From: Acanthacorydalis orientalis | Taxonomy: Eukaryota; Arthropoda; Insecta; Megaloptera; Corydalidae | Assembly: GCA_034766995.1 (NCBI GenBank) | Contig: CM068319.1 | Location: 17,772,422 to 17,836,421 of the forward strand | Length of the DNA: 64,000 nt | Direction of reading: 5' to 3' | Part shown: positions 35,961 to 48,440 of the stretch, in pieces | Numbering within the stretch: the first letter of the stretch is position 1 | Layout of the letters: the number at the start of each line of letters is the position of its first letter | The notes under the pieces: generated by a model | What the model was told of the DNA's origin: nothing | The model's database searches: none | What the model saw: the letters and a program-made list of their open reading frames with translations, nothing else | Translations under genes and position numbers: made by a program

Positions 35961-37340
35961 ATATAGTGTTATAACTATGCATTTCTCGCACTAATCAGGA
36001 AGATTGTTTCATAAATATGGATGAGAATGTGTCTGAAGTTGTAATTTATTCATAGTTTTTTCTTTTTACATATATATCATTTTATGTTTCGAAATTTACA
36101 AAATTGAAATAAGTGTGCGGTCGATTGATATTTGTGAAGAGTAAGCTTATTTGTTTTTTATTTGATTTATTCGTAGATTGAATTTTTAATTAAACTTGAA
36201 GTTTAATATCGTTTTTCTTTTTTTCAAAAAATATTTAATCATTGAAATTTGATATATTAGATAAGGAGCATGATTTGTTTCAATTTTATAAAATAAATTT
36301 TCGATTTGGAGAGTTTAGAATAGATTTATTTAGTTTTATGACTGCTTGGCGATCAGAAAAGAAATTTTATATACTATTAATAATTATGTTACATGTGATA
36401 TTGAATATTTTCATTCATTATTTCAACTTTTTATACATATTTACTTTATTTTAATTCAAAATATCTTAACATTTTCGTTACTAACAGGATACATATGGTC
36501 CCACTTATTTTCAAAAATTCCTGACGGTGAAATACTTTACATAGTGAACTTACTATAAAATACTGATGGGACAAAATTTCCCAGGACCATCTATTGTTCA
36601 AGATGTCGGAAAATTCTTGGACTATAATTTTGTCCAATTTTAACTACCTCTGAATGCAATTAATTACCATTTACTGTAATCAATCAAAATTAAAAAAGTC
36701 GTATTGAAATGATTAAAAAGAAATTTAATTACTTGGAATAAAAACTTGTTGACACAAATGTTTAAATCTAATTATAAAAATTTTAAAATATTTAACTGAA
36801 ATTTTGTAATTAAACTTGTTAACCGATTTAAAAGCAAATGAATTGATCTTTTATATAAATTTGCACATTTAATTTATAAAAAAGTGTAAGAGAGTAAATC
36901 ATTTCCGTAAATTTTAGCTAGGAGAAAAATAACCGTCGACCTTTCTTTTTTATCTCTAAATTAAGACCCCGGATTGTCACATAAAATTATAAATGTAAAA
37001 TTATAGATTGTTTTCTGGATTAAGTAACTAAATTTGTATAGTAAAACTTACAATTTATAAATTCATGTATTGTAATCTCATAAAATGATGAATATGCCAT
37101 CTTCGTTAATTGGAAGGCTCTGAGTCCATAAACATGATTTTATAGAAAACGTGACTTCATTCTGCATATATGATTATTTGATATAGACCTTGTAGAAACT
37201 CAGTCTGTGAGGTGTAATAATGAATGTAGTTAAGATTGTGAGAGTTTTGTCAGAGATTCTTTTAGTTTTTATGAGATTCTTAAAGTGGATGACGAGGCGT
37301 CCTTTCTTTGTGCTGCTATATGTGTAAGTCCAAAATGAAC
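35961..37340. other. AT-rich stretch
   Basis: Several frames of 60-70 codons in overlapping positions on both strands, all low-complexity. No gene called. Confidence 0.45.
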
Positions 37341-37703
37341 ATTTTTGACTTAGATAGATAGATTATGTTTGAGGGAGGAGGAAGCTCTCTTGCCTCCCGG
37401 CACTTAGACTCGAAGTCCGTTATGCTTTCCCTCGGTCGATCAAAACTACTGTGGAAGTGTCGCTTCCTTCCAGAAGTCTATCAGCCTGCCCGAGTTTATA
37501 GGCCCTAGTTCGGCCACGGTGAGGAAAAACTCCTCAAACCATCGTCGCCTTAAATTGACCCATGCCGGACATTCCGTGAGGAGGTGAATGGGGGTCTCGT
37601 TGCCATCCCCCCACACCATCTACACTTCCCGTCCGTCCTTCGGCCTTGTATATGTTCGTGGTAGCTTAGTCTCCCGTGTCCTATGACAATTATTTTTGAC
37701 TTA
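37341..37703 (-). mobile_element. 5'-truncated non-LTR retrotransposon insertion
   Basis: ATTTTTGACTTA at 37341-37352 and again at 37692-37703 is a 12-bp target-site duplication around a 339-bp insert. In minus-strand orientation the insert carries the last part of the second open reading frame, a short 3' untranslated region and a (TATC)n-like tail (37351-37363 on the plus strand, read as GATA). The GC content is well above its surroundings. Truncation at the 5' end is the usual outcome of target-primed reverse transcription. Confidence 0.88.
37446..37686 (-). pseudogene. C-terminal ORF2 zinc-finger fragment, R1/I group
   Basis: This encodes the C-terminal end of a non-LTR retrotransposon polyprotein, downstream of the reverse transcriptase. 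It reads G-H-G-R-L-S-Y-H, then K-C-R-W-C-G-G, then in the shifted frame N-E-T-P-I-H-L-L-T-E-C-P-A-W. The C-x2-C ... H-x4-C arrangement with the preceding G-H motif and the following E-C-P is characteristic of elements of the R1/I/jockey assemblage. One single-base slip in a G-run (about 37611-37616) breaks the frame. The frame then stays open through V-A-E-L-G-P-I-N-S-G-R to a TAG at 37448-37446. The catalytic reverse transcriptase and endonuclease are absent because of 5' truncation. Confidence 0.82.
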
Positions 37704-39210
37704 AACATATTAAAAAAAATAAGTTCTGGATGAACCCCAGTGACATGATATTAACATTAACGCTGTCTGATAAAAATTCATTAGTAAAATTAAGAAATAT
37801 TATTCCAAATGATTTAATAAATCTGTTACTAAGTTTGTGCTATCAATTACTTAACATTATTTAAGATTAAATATATTTTCTCTCGTTTTGTTTTTAAAAT
37901 ACTGAACATTTTCAAAAATCACATCAAGTCCATTCAATATTGTAATTATTTAATAAATACTAATAATAAAAAAGTAATTACTTAATAAAAATTTTACTAG
38001 TGAGCAATGGTTATTCATTAATTATATATTGCAATAAAGGCCCGTAGTCAAGAGGGGCAGGGGGCATTGCTCCTCTGGTTGCTCGTTTTCACTTCCCCTA
38101 ACAAAATTTCCGATTTTCGTAGATTTGAAAATCATGAACATTTTTCTAATGGATTTACCTTGATGATTAAAAACATTTCTTCCCTCGAAAAAAAATCGTT
38201 GCTATGAGGGCTTGTCCACCGACAACGCGGAAATTACAATTCTGTTATATTAAATTATTCCGTTAAATAGGGAACAACTTCTTTGTTACTTTAAAAACGT
38301 GTAATTTGTTTTAATAAATTATTGCGTTTTAACAACTTAACTAATTACATAATATGTACCTTTTTTAATAATAACAATTTCCAAAATAGATGTTTTTTTC
38401 ATATAAATTTGGTTCTAGATATGAGATTAATCAATTTTGACATAAAAAATTTTTCCCCTCTAGAATTGTGTGTCCACTCCAATATGACGGTATTGCTACA
38501 GGCCTGTTACAATATTACATTAATTACATAATCCTAAACAGAAAAAAGGATAGAAAAACAGTTAATAACTAAAGCTCTTTATTTTTTTAGAAAAATCATT
38601 TTGAGTTAAAGTTTATATTTTGTTTGATAAATAAAAATTAAATAAAACTTTGTCTTTTTTTTTAGTGATTCTTGTTGTTTTCTTTGCTTTTTTTGTTATA
38701 AATAATCAACAATGTCATTCATGAATGAAGACATAAATATTCATTTATTTTAGAGTTTTGTTTGTAGTTATGAATGTTCAAATTATTCATAATGATAAAT
38801 AATATTTCAAGTATTAAATAATATTTGAAATTTCAGAATTAACAAACCCAAGTTAATATTCTAAAAACATTTTTATTTGTATAAAACCTACATTCAGCAA
38901 ATAAATTCAGCATACATTTAAAATATATAAAAGTGTTCATTGTGTTAAAATACATATTTATCTTTTTTTTAAAAAAAAATATTCCATTTACCATTGAATG
39001 CTTTCTGACAAATTCTTTTATATTATTTTCATTTGTTTGAATTATGTGATTCATAATTTAATAACATTCGTTCGTTTTACCTTACACACTTCTATTTACA
39101 TATATGCAAAAATGTATAATGCAGAGAATATTTCATTTTACTTACATGTCTTTTATATTGTTTCGTGTCCGTATGCAGATAACGCATTGTTAGTTTTAAT
39201 TATATGCATT

Positions 39211-39213
<3 letters not shown>

Positions 39214-39280
<67 letters not shown>
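39214..39280. repeat. (TA)n microsatellite
   Basis: 67-bp pure TA array. Confidence 0.96.
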
Positions 39281-39284
<4 letters not shown>

Positions 39285-39554
39285 ATAGAAAATACATAAT
39301 GCATATTCTATTTGTACTGAAACATTTTTCAGTATTTTTAAATGTTTTTTCTTAATATTAGAAATGTTATTTTTATTTTATCTCTTCTGAGGCTCGACTA
39401 TATTTTTTATATGCATTTTACTGATTATTCAAAGAATGACTGTAAGGTCAAACGGCCTATAATATTTATCTAATATCCTGTTTGTGTCTAGCCATTCGAT
39501 GATAATTAAAATGAATTGTTGTCTAATTATATAAAAAAATCATTGTCTTTCATT

Positions 39555-39556
<2 letters not shown>

Positions 39557-39607
<51 letters not shown>
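39557..39607. repeat. (TA)n microsatellite
   Basis: 51-bp TA array after a CATTTACATA lead-in. Confidence 0.95.
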
Positions 39608-39609
<2 letters not shown>

Positions 39610-40636
39610 TATTTAAACTGTGATTAAATATACTAAGTAAATAATTATAAAAAAATATTTTATATAAAATAATATATTTTGTATAAATTTCGTTTTGAAA
39701 TTATTTCCTTATATTCATTTAAAATAAAAATATTTCAATAATATTTATCAAAATTCATGATATTTTTATATTTTAATAACTAACTTATACTTATTGCTTT
39801 CTGAGTTTCCATATACAGATACTTTTCCACATACAGATTATTTTAATATCAAATGAAATAAAGTTTGTATAGTTCGCGTACGTTTTATTATTACATAAAT
39901 TAGTTGTAGGGACATACCATGTACACATTTAGAGAGCCAATAAATTTCCTTGTGTAATGATAAAAAATATTTCGTACGACATATAAATGTCATGTCTAAA
40001 AACAATGTTAAAAATAAAACATGTCGACTGTAATGGAAATACATTGCCAGGTAGAAAACAGTCGCGGAGAGGAAAGTCATGTCAATTCTCGACCAGTGTA
40101 ATATTGTATGTATTTTAATCAGCAGGAAAGTTATAACATTATTTTTTTCATTATTGACTAAATATTATGCATTTGTTTTTTCGTGACACCTTAAAATTAA
40201 AAATATTTTACTGTTGAATGAAAAAGAAATCTAACATTTTTGTTTCTTCACTTATTTATATTTTTATTTAGGAACTTATTATTCTCATTTATTTTTAATC
40301 ACCTCCAAACATAAATCAGGTACCTTTTCTCATACATTTCAACTGCATTATAAGAAAAACATTCTTTTAATCCTAGTAAATGTTTAAATAAATACATTTT
40401 AATTTTAATATTGCTATTTTTTATTTTTTTATTTTAAAAGCCTTATTATATCTTGAAATTGATTTTATTTTTCAATGTACTATATAAGAAGAGTTTCAAT
40501 ATTATCAGTTTTTAAAATCAAATTACATTTTATTAATGTGATTATTATTATGTAGTCGATTTGACTCATTTTTTTACTCGACTTATTTTCTTTTTTTTGT
40601 TTATGTCTGTTAACATTCAAATTAAAATTATAAATG

Positions 40637-40637
<1 letters not shown>

Positions 40638-40671
<34 letters not shown>
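40638..40671. repeat. (TA)n microsatellite
   Basis: 34-bp pure TA array. Confidence 0.94.
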
Positions 40672-40674
<3 letters not shown>

Positions 40675-41078
40675 GTTTATTTTAATACATTCTTATCTCT
40701 TGCATTGTTGTCTTCTAAAATATAGAGACAGAGGAATTATATTAATAGTGACCATAGTTTCTTAGAATGGTTATTGAAAATAACAATAATTTAGTGTCTA
40801 TATCGAAAATCAAAATATACTTCAGTTTATGTTCAAAATTTTCGCTTTTCATTATTAATTCTCATTTATTAAGATAGAAAATAAGTATGTTTGAATTAAT
40901 TTATACGGTAATTTTTTTTTTAAAAAACATTTTGAATATTTACTACTTTCATCTTGCGTTAGTAATTATTATCTGAGTTTAATATTAAATCAATTTTTCA
41001 TATACTTAATAATATTATTCTTCGTCCCGAGAGTGGTAGTCCTTTTGAATCACTTATTTTTTTTTTGTTATCCACTAC

Positions 41079-41120
41079 AAGTTTCGGCATGTATACCATC
41101 TTTAAGTAGATTTTAGATAA
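41079..41120. repeat. repeat E, copy 1
   Basis: The complement contains CATGCCGAAACTTGTAG next to TATCTAAAATCTACTTAAAG. It matches both arms of the hairpin at 61955-62042 in the matching orientations, strongest over GTAGATTTTAGATAA. It looks like the GATGG ... CCGAAAC terminal region known from Penelope-like elements. No reverse transcriptase is visible nearby. Confidence 0.45.
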
Positions 41121-41499
41121 CTCAGTCATATTTATATGAAGATGACACACGTTCCTAAATTAATAGTGAAAACAGTAACTTAAGTGATCGAGAAACAAAG
41201 AAAATCATAAATAAAGAACGAATACTATAAAGAACTCATCAGCAGGATCGTAGGTATAAAAGTATACGATGGAAATGATTTTTGTTAATGTGTTATTTCT
41301 TAAGAGAATCATCAATGATTCCATGAAAGTCTAAAGTTCTGTTAAAGACTCAAATGTTCCAATCAATGATAATAAGAATAATTAATGAGAGAAGGTTGTT
41401 TATTTATAAAACTGATTTTTTTTATTGGATTCATTAATTAAGCAACTCTGTTGAAATTAGTAGCCTATAAAGAAACAAAGCAGAGAGTACTTTTATTTA

Positions 41500-41502
<3 letters not shown>

Positions 41503-41568
<66 letters not shown>

Positions 41569-41594
41569 ATGTGTGTATGTATGTATGTATGTAT
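41503..41594. repeat. (TA)n-(GT)n-(GTAT)n compound microsatellite
   Basis: Three successive motifs in 92 bp. Confidence 0.96.
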
Positions 41595-42850
41595 TAATTT
41601 ACAGAAAAATAATTTATCGAAATAATAAATTAAAAGCTTATTTTTTTCATTCGATCTATTTTTATATTTTTTAAATAATAATTTATCTTTTCTTCATAGA
41701 ATCTTTTTTCAAGTATAATAAATTATAAAATATAAGTACCAATATTATAATAAAAAATCGTGTCAGCTGTTTGAACTTATTGAAAAGAAGATTGGTTTGG
41801 CATAACAAATTGACTATTGATATCCGTGTATCAATTTCACCAACAACCTTATCCTTCCTGTATTTAAATAATACATGAAAATAGTTTGAGGCATCGCTGC
41901 CTTTTGTTTATGCATTAGCTTGATTGACCTAGCTTAGGCTTACATATATTTGCATATTTTAACCCAAATCTGTTTGCTATTTACAAAAATATTTCGAACA
42001 ACGATTTTATATAGTTTCAATGGATTTATTGCATAGTCATTAGTAACTAATTTCAAACATAATACGAAATGTTAATTTTTTCTAAAAAAATGTCTGTATT
42101 TCGATTCATTTTTTCATGATTTTTGTAATGAATCACCATTAATGATTATATTCAAGTATAAGTATATGAGGTATTCGAATGGTATGTCCATTTTAATAGA
42201 AAGATTTAATTCTTGAATATGTTGACTAATATATTTCAAAGATTTGTAAATTATTTTCATTAAATTCATGCCATATAAAAATGTAAGTTTTTATTAAATA
42301 TTTTTAAGTAAACTTATGATGATTGTATGAATATGGTAACGAATCAGTTCTGTGAAATTCTGATTGTTCTTTGTGTTTTCTATTTCGCCATTATGTATTT
42401 GTTATGTAATGCAGTAATTTTCATCAATAAAAAAACAAGTTGTATAGTTATCTTCGCTATTCTGTTACTTACAATTGATATATAGCGATTGTATGCACAG
42501 TTTCCAAATTTCCGCTTTGTAAATAATAATCAACAAACAAAATAACAGCTTTATAAAAAAGTATATATAAATAACCGCCTATGATTAACATGTACCCGTT
42601 GTCCACAATATAATTTAAAAGTTTCACAATGCATTTTTGGCAAGAGTTTATATACAGCAACGTCACAATCTTGTGTATATTCAATCTGTGTCACAATCAT
42701 GCAGCAAACTCGAGTACATCGTCCATTCTTTATGTTAGTTTATGTATGTATTAAATTTGATATTTTATTACATTGTTATTGTTTTAATTTTAAACATAGT
42801 TTCTTTACACTTAGATATAATTTCATAAATTATTAAACATGATCATAAAA

Positions 42851-42892
<42 letters not shown>
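42851..42892. repeat. (GT)n-(TA)n compound microsatellite
   Basis: About nine GT units followed by a TA run. Confidence 0.95.
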
Positions 42893-42894
<2 letters not shown>

Positions 42895-42981
42895 CAAAAA
42901 ATAAGAAAAGTATTAGTCTACAAATCGTACTTATTTCCTATACAAATAGTATAATGAATTTATGCTTATATAACATATTAA

Positions 42982-43549
42982 CACGTTCACCGCAGATGAC
43001 GCACATGTGAATCTTATCATACATTTACATTTCGACCTTAAAAAAATGGGCCAGCGCGATAAATGTTCTATGTTATCTTCAAAAATATCATTAAATATGT
43101 TTGATAGGTCATTTAAAACATATTACTGATAATAATAGACATAACTGTGGTTGGGTCAAAATCTACCTGCTATCATTGTAGTCTTATAAAGCGCACCAAA
43201 ATAATTATATCCAAAAGTAAGATGTAATATTTTATTTTATTTCGTTTTCTTATAAAATAAATATAAGTACATGTATATTTGGTTTATAATTTATTATAAA
43301 TCCGATTTGTTATGATACTTCGACTTAGTGTCATGTTTTTTAAGTTTAAAAATACAAAAGGTTAAGAACCACTGGCATTTGCAAGTAAAATAGTAGAAAA
43401 TATTATACAGCGAAATAATTTGCAACTTTTGTTCAAATTACTTAAAAAAATACCCATTGGTTGAAAAGTTACACATTTTTTGATAAATTCCTCGAACTTA
43501 CCCCATTACGCATATGGGGTTTGGTAGCAAATGACCCGTAGTGAATGTA
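42982..43549. mobile_element. piggyBac-like MITE, 568 bp
   Basis: TTAA at 42978-42981 and 43550-43553. The left end reads CACGTTCACCGCAGATGACG and the complement of the right end TACATTCACTACGGGTCATT, so (C/T)AC(G/A)TTCAC is a shared terminal inverted repeat with scattered matches beyond. A short inverted repeat CCCCAT-TACGCAT-ATGGGG lies at 43501-43519. The interior is AT-rich and non-coding. Confidence 0.72.
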
Positions 43550-43793
43550 TTAAGAAATAAATCTATTGAAGAGAAATGGTGTCGATATTTTTTTTCATTT
43601 GTTGTTTTCACAGATGTTATTTTGTTGTCTTAATTGTATAGAAAAACTTGTAAAATTGAAATTTATATTTTATTCAATTATGTTAATTTTTATTCTCTGA
43701 TATTTTTGTAAATAATATAAAAAAAATACTAGTTTCTGATATATACATTTTATGTGTTTTATGTATTGCTATTTTAAAAATATCAGAGATCAT

Positions 43794-43836
43794 CCTTCAA
43801 CACAGTAACTTTTTAAAAATGTTATTGTGTTGAAGG
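43794..43836. repeat. 16-bp near-perfect hairpin
   Basis: CCTTCAACACAGTAAC and GTTATTGTGTTGAAGG pair at 15 of 16 positions around an 11-base A/T loop. Confidence 0.85.
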
Positions 43837-44090
43837 AAGAGGTAGTTAAATAGATTTTTAATAATTTCTAGTATCTTTATTAATTGAAATATGAATCTTT
43901 GTATATTAGAGATTTCTCAAATTCAGCGATTTAGATATAAAAAGCCATTAGAATTCAATGTTGCTGAGTTAATTTTGCCAGTGTTTTCAAATTTCATTAT
44001 TAAGAACTTTTAGCACTATTATTTTGAATGTCACATTTCGAATATAACATATTTTTAAATCAGACATGTTAAAAAATATAAAATCAAACA

Positions 44091-44147
44091 TTACCAGCTA
44101 TAATTTATTATTATTATTGTTACCAGCTATAATTTATTATTATTATA
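44091..44147. repeat. tandem duplication of about 29 bp
   Basis: TTACCAGCTATAATTTATTA and the following TTATTATTG/TTATTAT occur twice in a row. Confidence 0.9.
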
Positions 44148-45004
44148 TATATTATTGTCTCATATAACTTTTCTACAATTTTATTAGATAAACTAGTTGG
44201 ATTTTGATACTATTGAGTCGATTTGATAATAATTAAATAAAAATATAAAATTAACTTTTAAAATTCAATATATTTACATACTTTCTTAATACATTTAGAC
44301 TGTTCGTTTATTTTTTTACATGTCTGTGGTGTAATATACAAGGTCTTGTATCATTTATTAAAATTGATTATAATCTGTGATATTTTTCAAAAATCTCTAT
44401 TCGATATTTTTGTTAATAGAACAATAATGGATCTAATTTGAGATACTTTTTTATTTTCTTTGAACGAGTTAGTTTTCATTATAAGTTTATTTTAATTGAA
44501 CTGAACAGTCTTCAAGATATTATAGTATCTAATTCTTATCTATATACTAGTAGTCTTCATGTAGTAAATGGATTGAAAAAAAGGTATATGAGGAAGTTAC
44601 AAAGGTTCATAATAGCAATATTATGTTTCAATTATGGAATAGTAAATGATCTAATTTAATTATAATATTCCTCGAAAGAGGATATATTTAAAACCAAGGA
44701 TCACTAATCGTATTTTTAGATTTAGTCCTATAGTTTTATAAAAGTATGTTGGAATCAAAACAGTTCAGGTATATTTAAATGGGTGTGGAAAACATTTTTA
44801 TTTTTAATAACAATTTGTCTTAGAAACAGTCCTTCAATTTTATATGAAAGCCTTATATAAATGCATTTTATTTTCGTCCAATGGAACACAAACAATTATT
44901 ATGGTCAAACATGTACAGAAAAGTCTGAAAAAAGAGAATTCTTAGTTGAGAGATTTCTGAAATTCTGTACCTTGACATTCTGAGTAGGAGGATGACATCG
45001 CCAA

Positions 45005-45190
45005 TAAAATGCGTTTAGGTAACAATCAAAAATGAGCAATAATCATTTATCGAACATTTTTGATTAGAAAAAAAATTGTAATGTGAAAAAAGAATTTATT
45101 TGTGAAAATTAATTGAGCGACAGTGTCAGAACTATATTGCGATGAGAACTTTTGTCATTCAAATAAATTTCACTTTAATCTTTCTGATCA
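45005..45190. repeat. dispersed repeat D, copy 2
   Basis: Homologous to 35270-35465 in the same orientation. Immediately upstream, CTGTACCTTGACATTCTGAG (44964-44983) resembles CTGCACCTTGACGTTCAGAA at 62499-62518, so the family may have a further partial copy there. Confidence 0.5.
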
Positions 45191-46299
45191 CTAAAATAGT
45201 TGAATTATTTTAAATTGTATCAACATCAAATCTGATTAATTGATTGCGACAACGTTTCATGCAGACTACTTAAAGCAATCTATTTTATTTTATTTAAGTT
45301 ATTTATATTTATACACTACACATTTTGTACTTATTTATGATACGTTTTGTTTGCAACTTGCGATATAAATTTATTAAAGTAATATTTTTCATTTTAAATC
45401 GTTGCCAAAAGTTACATCTCTTATATTATTTGTCTTTAACACACATTAAAATAAGTTCATTTCTAATTAGAAATAGTTGACGAAGGTGCATTCGTAGATG
45501 CCATTTAAAAATAAATTTATGTTCAGAACGGTCTGTGTTCTTCCCTTGATATCTAAATTTATTGTTCTGTTTATTACATATCGAGTTAATTGGACGAGAA
45601 ATTTTCAAAATACGTTTATTATGAGCATGTTTATTATTTGTAAAGAGAACTTACAGTGTCTAAAAAAAACTTCAGACCGAATTGTCACATAAATATGTAC
45701 GTGGGTTTTTGTTACCTTGACCTCAATGTATGTGTGCCAACATCTAATCAATCAAACGTTTAAATGGACTCTGAAAATCCGCCGCTTTTCACAAACTCTG
45801 TCTGTTTAGTTAGAATGAAATGGAAATGATCCACGTCACAGTAGAATTTCGAGTAAAAGGACATCGTTAAGATGTGAAAATACGATTAAATTAGTTATAT
45901 GTACTATTTTCGTACAGATGGAAATATATTTATATCCGCGTTTTCAAATAGTTCGGAAAATCAAATACAAGTGAAAAAAATGTGACAAGCATTTATCTTT
46001 GAGTTGATGTCGTTCGTGACATGCTGTGATTTCCTGTTGTGACATTTTTTTCTCTGGAGAGATTAAAAATAAATATGATCTAGATCATCAGTTATGACGC
46101 TTTTTTTTAGAAGTGTACCTTGCTATTTCGATAACTTACACTCTTTTACGGAAAAACACATTAAAAGCGATCACGCGTGAAGTGATATATAGAATTTGAA
46201 TGAAGATAGGTGAAAACGTGCTACCGAAAATAGATTATCGTGCTATTTAAAATAAATTTTCCGAAAAATGTAGGTGGTATTTACCTACACACGTTTATT

Positions 46300-46305
46300 A
46301 CATAC

Positions 46306-46347
<42 letters not shown>
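46300..46347. repeat. (CATA)n-(TA)n microsatellite
   Basis: Five CATA units, then TA. Confidence 0.95.
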
Positions 46348-46351
<4 letters not shown>

Positions 46352-47130
46352 GTTATATAATTTATCTTCGCATTGACCGCGCTTGTTATTTATTGTGGCC
46401 GGTAAAAATTCAATCTCTATTTTGAATACTCATATATATTTCAGCACAACGAAACGTACGCAGCATTAAGAATAAAACAAGATGTTAGTGAAAATTAATG
46501 TTTAGTTTTGATTTTCGTTTCGGTTATGTAACGTATACGTGCAAAATTCTATGCAAAAATGCTGTTAAAAGATTTAAAAACTGAATAGAAATCCTTATTA
46601 TTAAGTTTCTTTTTGAAGCTGTGTTTTATAAAAAAAAAGTAAACATTCAGTGCTGTACATTTCGTAGAAGTATTAAAACATAATTAAAAAAAATACCGTG
46701 CTTTTCTCTTTATTTCTCGGACAGCAATTACACGAAAAAGTAATTTGTGTTTTTTGCATTTTTTTTTTGAACATATTTTAAAGTACCATTTTTTATGCCT
46801 TGTACTTTAATATATAAAAGTGGTGTAGTTTAAGTATAAAATACGTTAGAGTTCTGTGTGTTATTTGAATGAATAATTTTTGTAGAATTTGATTTTAATC
46901 ACAAATCTCTTCTGGTTTAAAAAAATACTAATGTATTTAATGATATTTGTTAATATAGTATGAATATATATTTGAAAAGAAATAAATTATCGAAGGGAAA
47001 ATATTTTTTTAATAAATTTAAAGGACTTGTAGTGTTGTAAGTATAACACTTGTAATAAAAAAAGCATGTTTATTTTAAATGGAAATTGATTTATGATTTT
47101 CTGTGATTTCAATTTAACCCATTCGAGACA

Positions 47131-47153
47131 CATTACACACCAGGTGTGTAATG
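47131..47153. repeat. subterminal palindrome, left
   Basis: CATTACACACC-A-GGTGTGTAATG, 11-bp perfect arms with a one-base centre. Confidence 0.95.
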
Positions 47154-47370
47154 CAGTACCTAACCAAAAAGACGAATGACACACTGTACGAGTATGAGTA
47201 ATGATCATATATTATCAGTTAGTAGTAAAGAACTAGCCGTTGAGATAGTTATTTTTAAAAATAAAATTGTAACTATTTGATATGTAAAAATAAAATTTTT
47301 ATTGGTTTCAAGTAAGACTCAATAATGTGTAACCTACGACCAGGACCATATGGACTTCAAAAAATGAACA

Positions 47371-47634
47371 ATGTCGATGAAAGTGTTTATTTTTTGTTTC
47401 AAAGTAACAGAAAAAAATCGAAAAATGATTATAGAGGATAGTGATATGGAATGTGAGTACGATATAAATATAAATTTCGAAATAAACGATAATGAATTTA
47501 GTGAAACAAATAAAGAAAATGATTACAAAAGTGAAAATGGATTTAAAATTCAAAATACAGTTAAATCTTTGAAACACAATGAAACTATTGAAAGACGGAC
47601 GTATGACAGTCATTCAGAAAAAAAGTTTATTTAG
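47371..47634 (+). pseudogene. piggyBac transposase N-terminal remnant
   Basis: An 87-codon frame ending TAG. The first 18 or so codons may be leader; the likely start is the Met at 47425 followed by I-I-E-D-S-D-M-E-C-E-Y-D, an acidic stretch, then N-D-N-E-F-S-E and E-R-R-T-Y-D. Acidic Asp/Glu/Ser-rich N-termini are the usual beginning of piggyBac transposases. There is no catalytic region, and the frame stops before the element's right-end palindromes. The identification rests mainly on the TTAA-flanked termini. Confidence 0.6.
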
Positions 47635-47691
47635 TATTTTGGGAATAAATGTTGTTTTCCACTTTAATTGTTTTTTTTCTTTTTTACGTGT

Positions 47692-47712
47692 ACGACACAC
47701 ATGGTGTGTCGT
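47692..47712. repeat. subterminal palindrome, right
   Basis: ACGACACAC-ATG-GTGTGTCGT, 9-bp perfect arms. A related ACACAC..GTGTGT occurs about 45 bp further right. Confidence 0.93.
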
Positions 47713-48018
47713 CCTTTGTAATATAAAAATACTGAAGAGCCAACAACACACACGGTGTGTCATCATCTGATTTATACGAAAAATGTCTATAATATTAATT
47801 TATTACTTTCCAAATATTTTTTCTTTTCTAAATTTACATCATAAACAAAAAAAAATTTTTTTTGGTTCCAGTAATCGTCATAAGAAATATTCCGTCTCGA
47901 ATAGGTTAAATAGTAATCACATGAATATTTTTACCTATCTTGAATCTGGAGTCCCAACATGTTTGTGCCGTTTAGTACAAGTTTCTGTTCGATATGTTTT
48001 TTAATAGAAGATATACAA

Positions 48019-48019
<1 letters not shown>

Positions 48020-48097
<78 letters not shown>
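48020..48097. repeat. (TA)n microsatellite
   Basis: TA array of nearly 80 bp with one G near the right end. Confidence 0.96.
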
Positions 48098-48320
48098 TAA
48101 AAAATGCAAGCTCTATACTTTCCATTAAAGCATTTATGATTTATTAGTTTATGTTGTAGTTTTTATAATGCATGTAAACGGTGGGAATGCAGTACTTCGT
48201 AACTATAACAAATGTTGAAAAGAATGAAAAAAACATTGTAATGAATACACTTGTCTTCAATACTTGTATAGTAAATGTAAGCAGTGTGATGAATAACAAG
48301 ATTTATACATTTATACATTT

Positions 48321-48336
48321 AATATATATGTGTGTG

Positions 48337-48432
<96 letters not shown>

Positions 48433-48440
48433 ATATATGT
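48321..48440. repeat. alternating (TA)n/(GT)n microsatellite
   Basis: TA, GTGTGT, TA, GTGTGTGTGT, TA, GTA, TA in succession. Confidence 0.96.

Larger units (their letters stand above)
37704..41020. other. AT-rich stretch
   Basis: At 38041-38110 a G-rich and then C-rich segment (AGAGGGGCAGGGGGCATTGC followed by CTCCTCTGG) resembles the ends of some hAT-type elements but has no partner end. Otherwise A/T-rich with four microsatellites. Confidence 0.4.
41121..42977. other. AT-rich stretch
   Basis: No gene. 42469-42684 is open on the minus strand for 71 codons without a recognisable motif. Confidence 0.45.
43554..47117. other. AT-rich stretch
   Basis: Holds a hairpin at 43794, a short tandem duplication at 44091 and dispersed repeat D copy 2. 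45700-46250 is less AT-rich than average and unexplained. No protein recognised. Confidence 0.4.
47118..47905 (+). mobile_element. piggyBac-like element, 788 bp
   Basis: TTAA at 47114-47117 and 47906-47909. The left end is CCCATTCGAGACAC and the complement of the right end CCTATTCGAGACGG: 12 of 14 terminal bases match, starting with C after TTAA as in piggyBac. Three subterminal palindromes are built on ACACAC/GTGTGT: 47131-47153, 47692-47712, and a weaker one around 47746-47763. The interior carries an N-terminal transposase remnant on the plus strand. It is a deletion derivative lacking the catalytic DDD domain. Confidence 0.88.

Noticed and set aside
38041..38110. G-rich/C-rich segment resembling a hAT end
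   Set aside because: No partner end, no target-site duplication and no transposase fragment.
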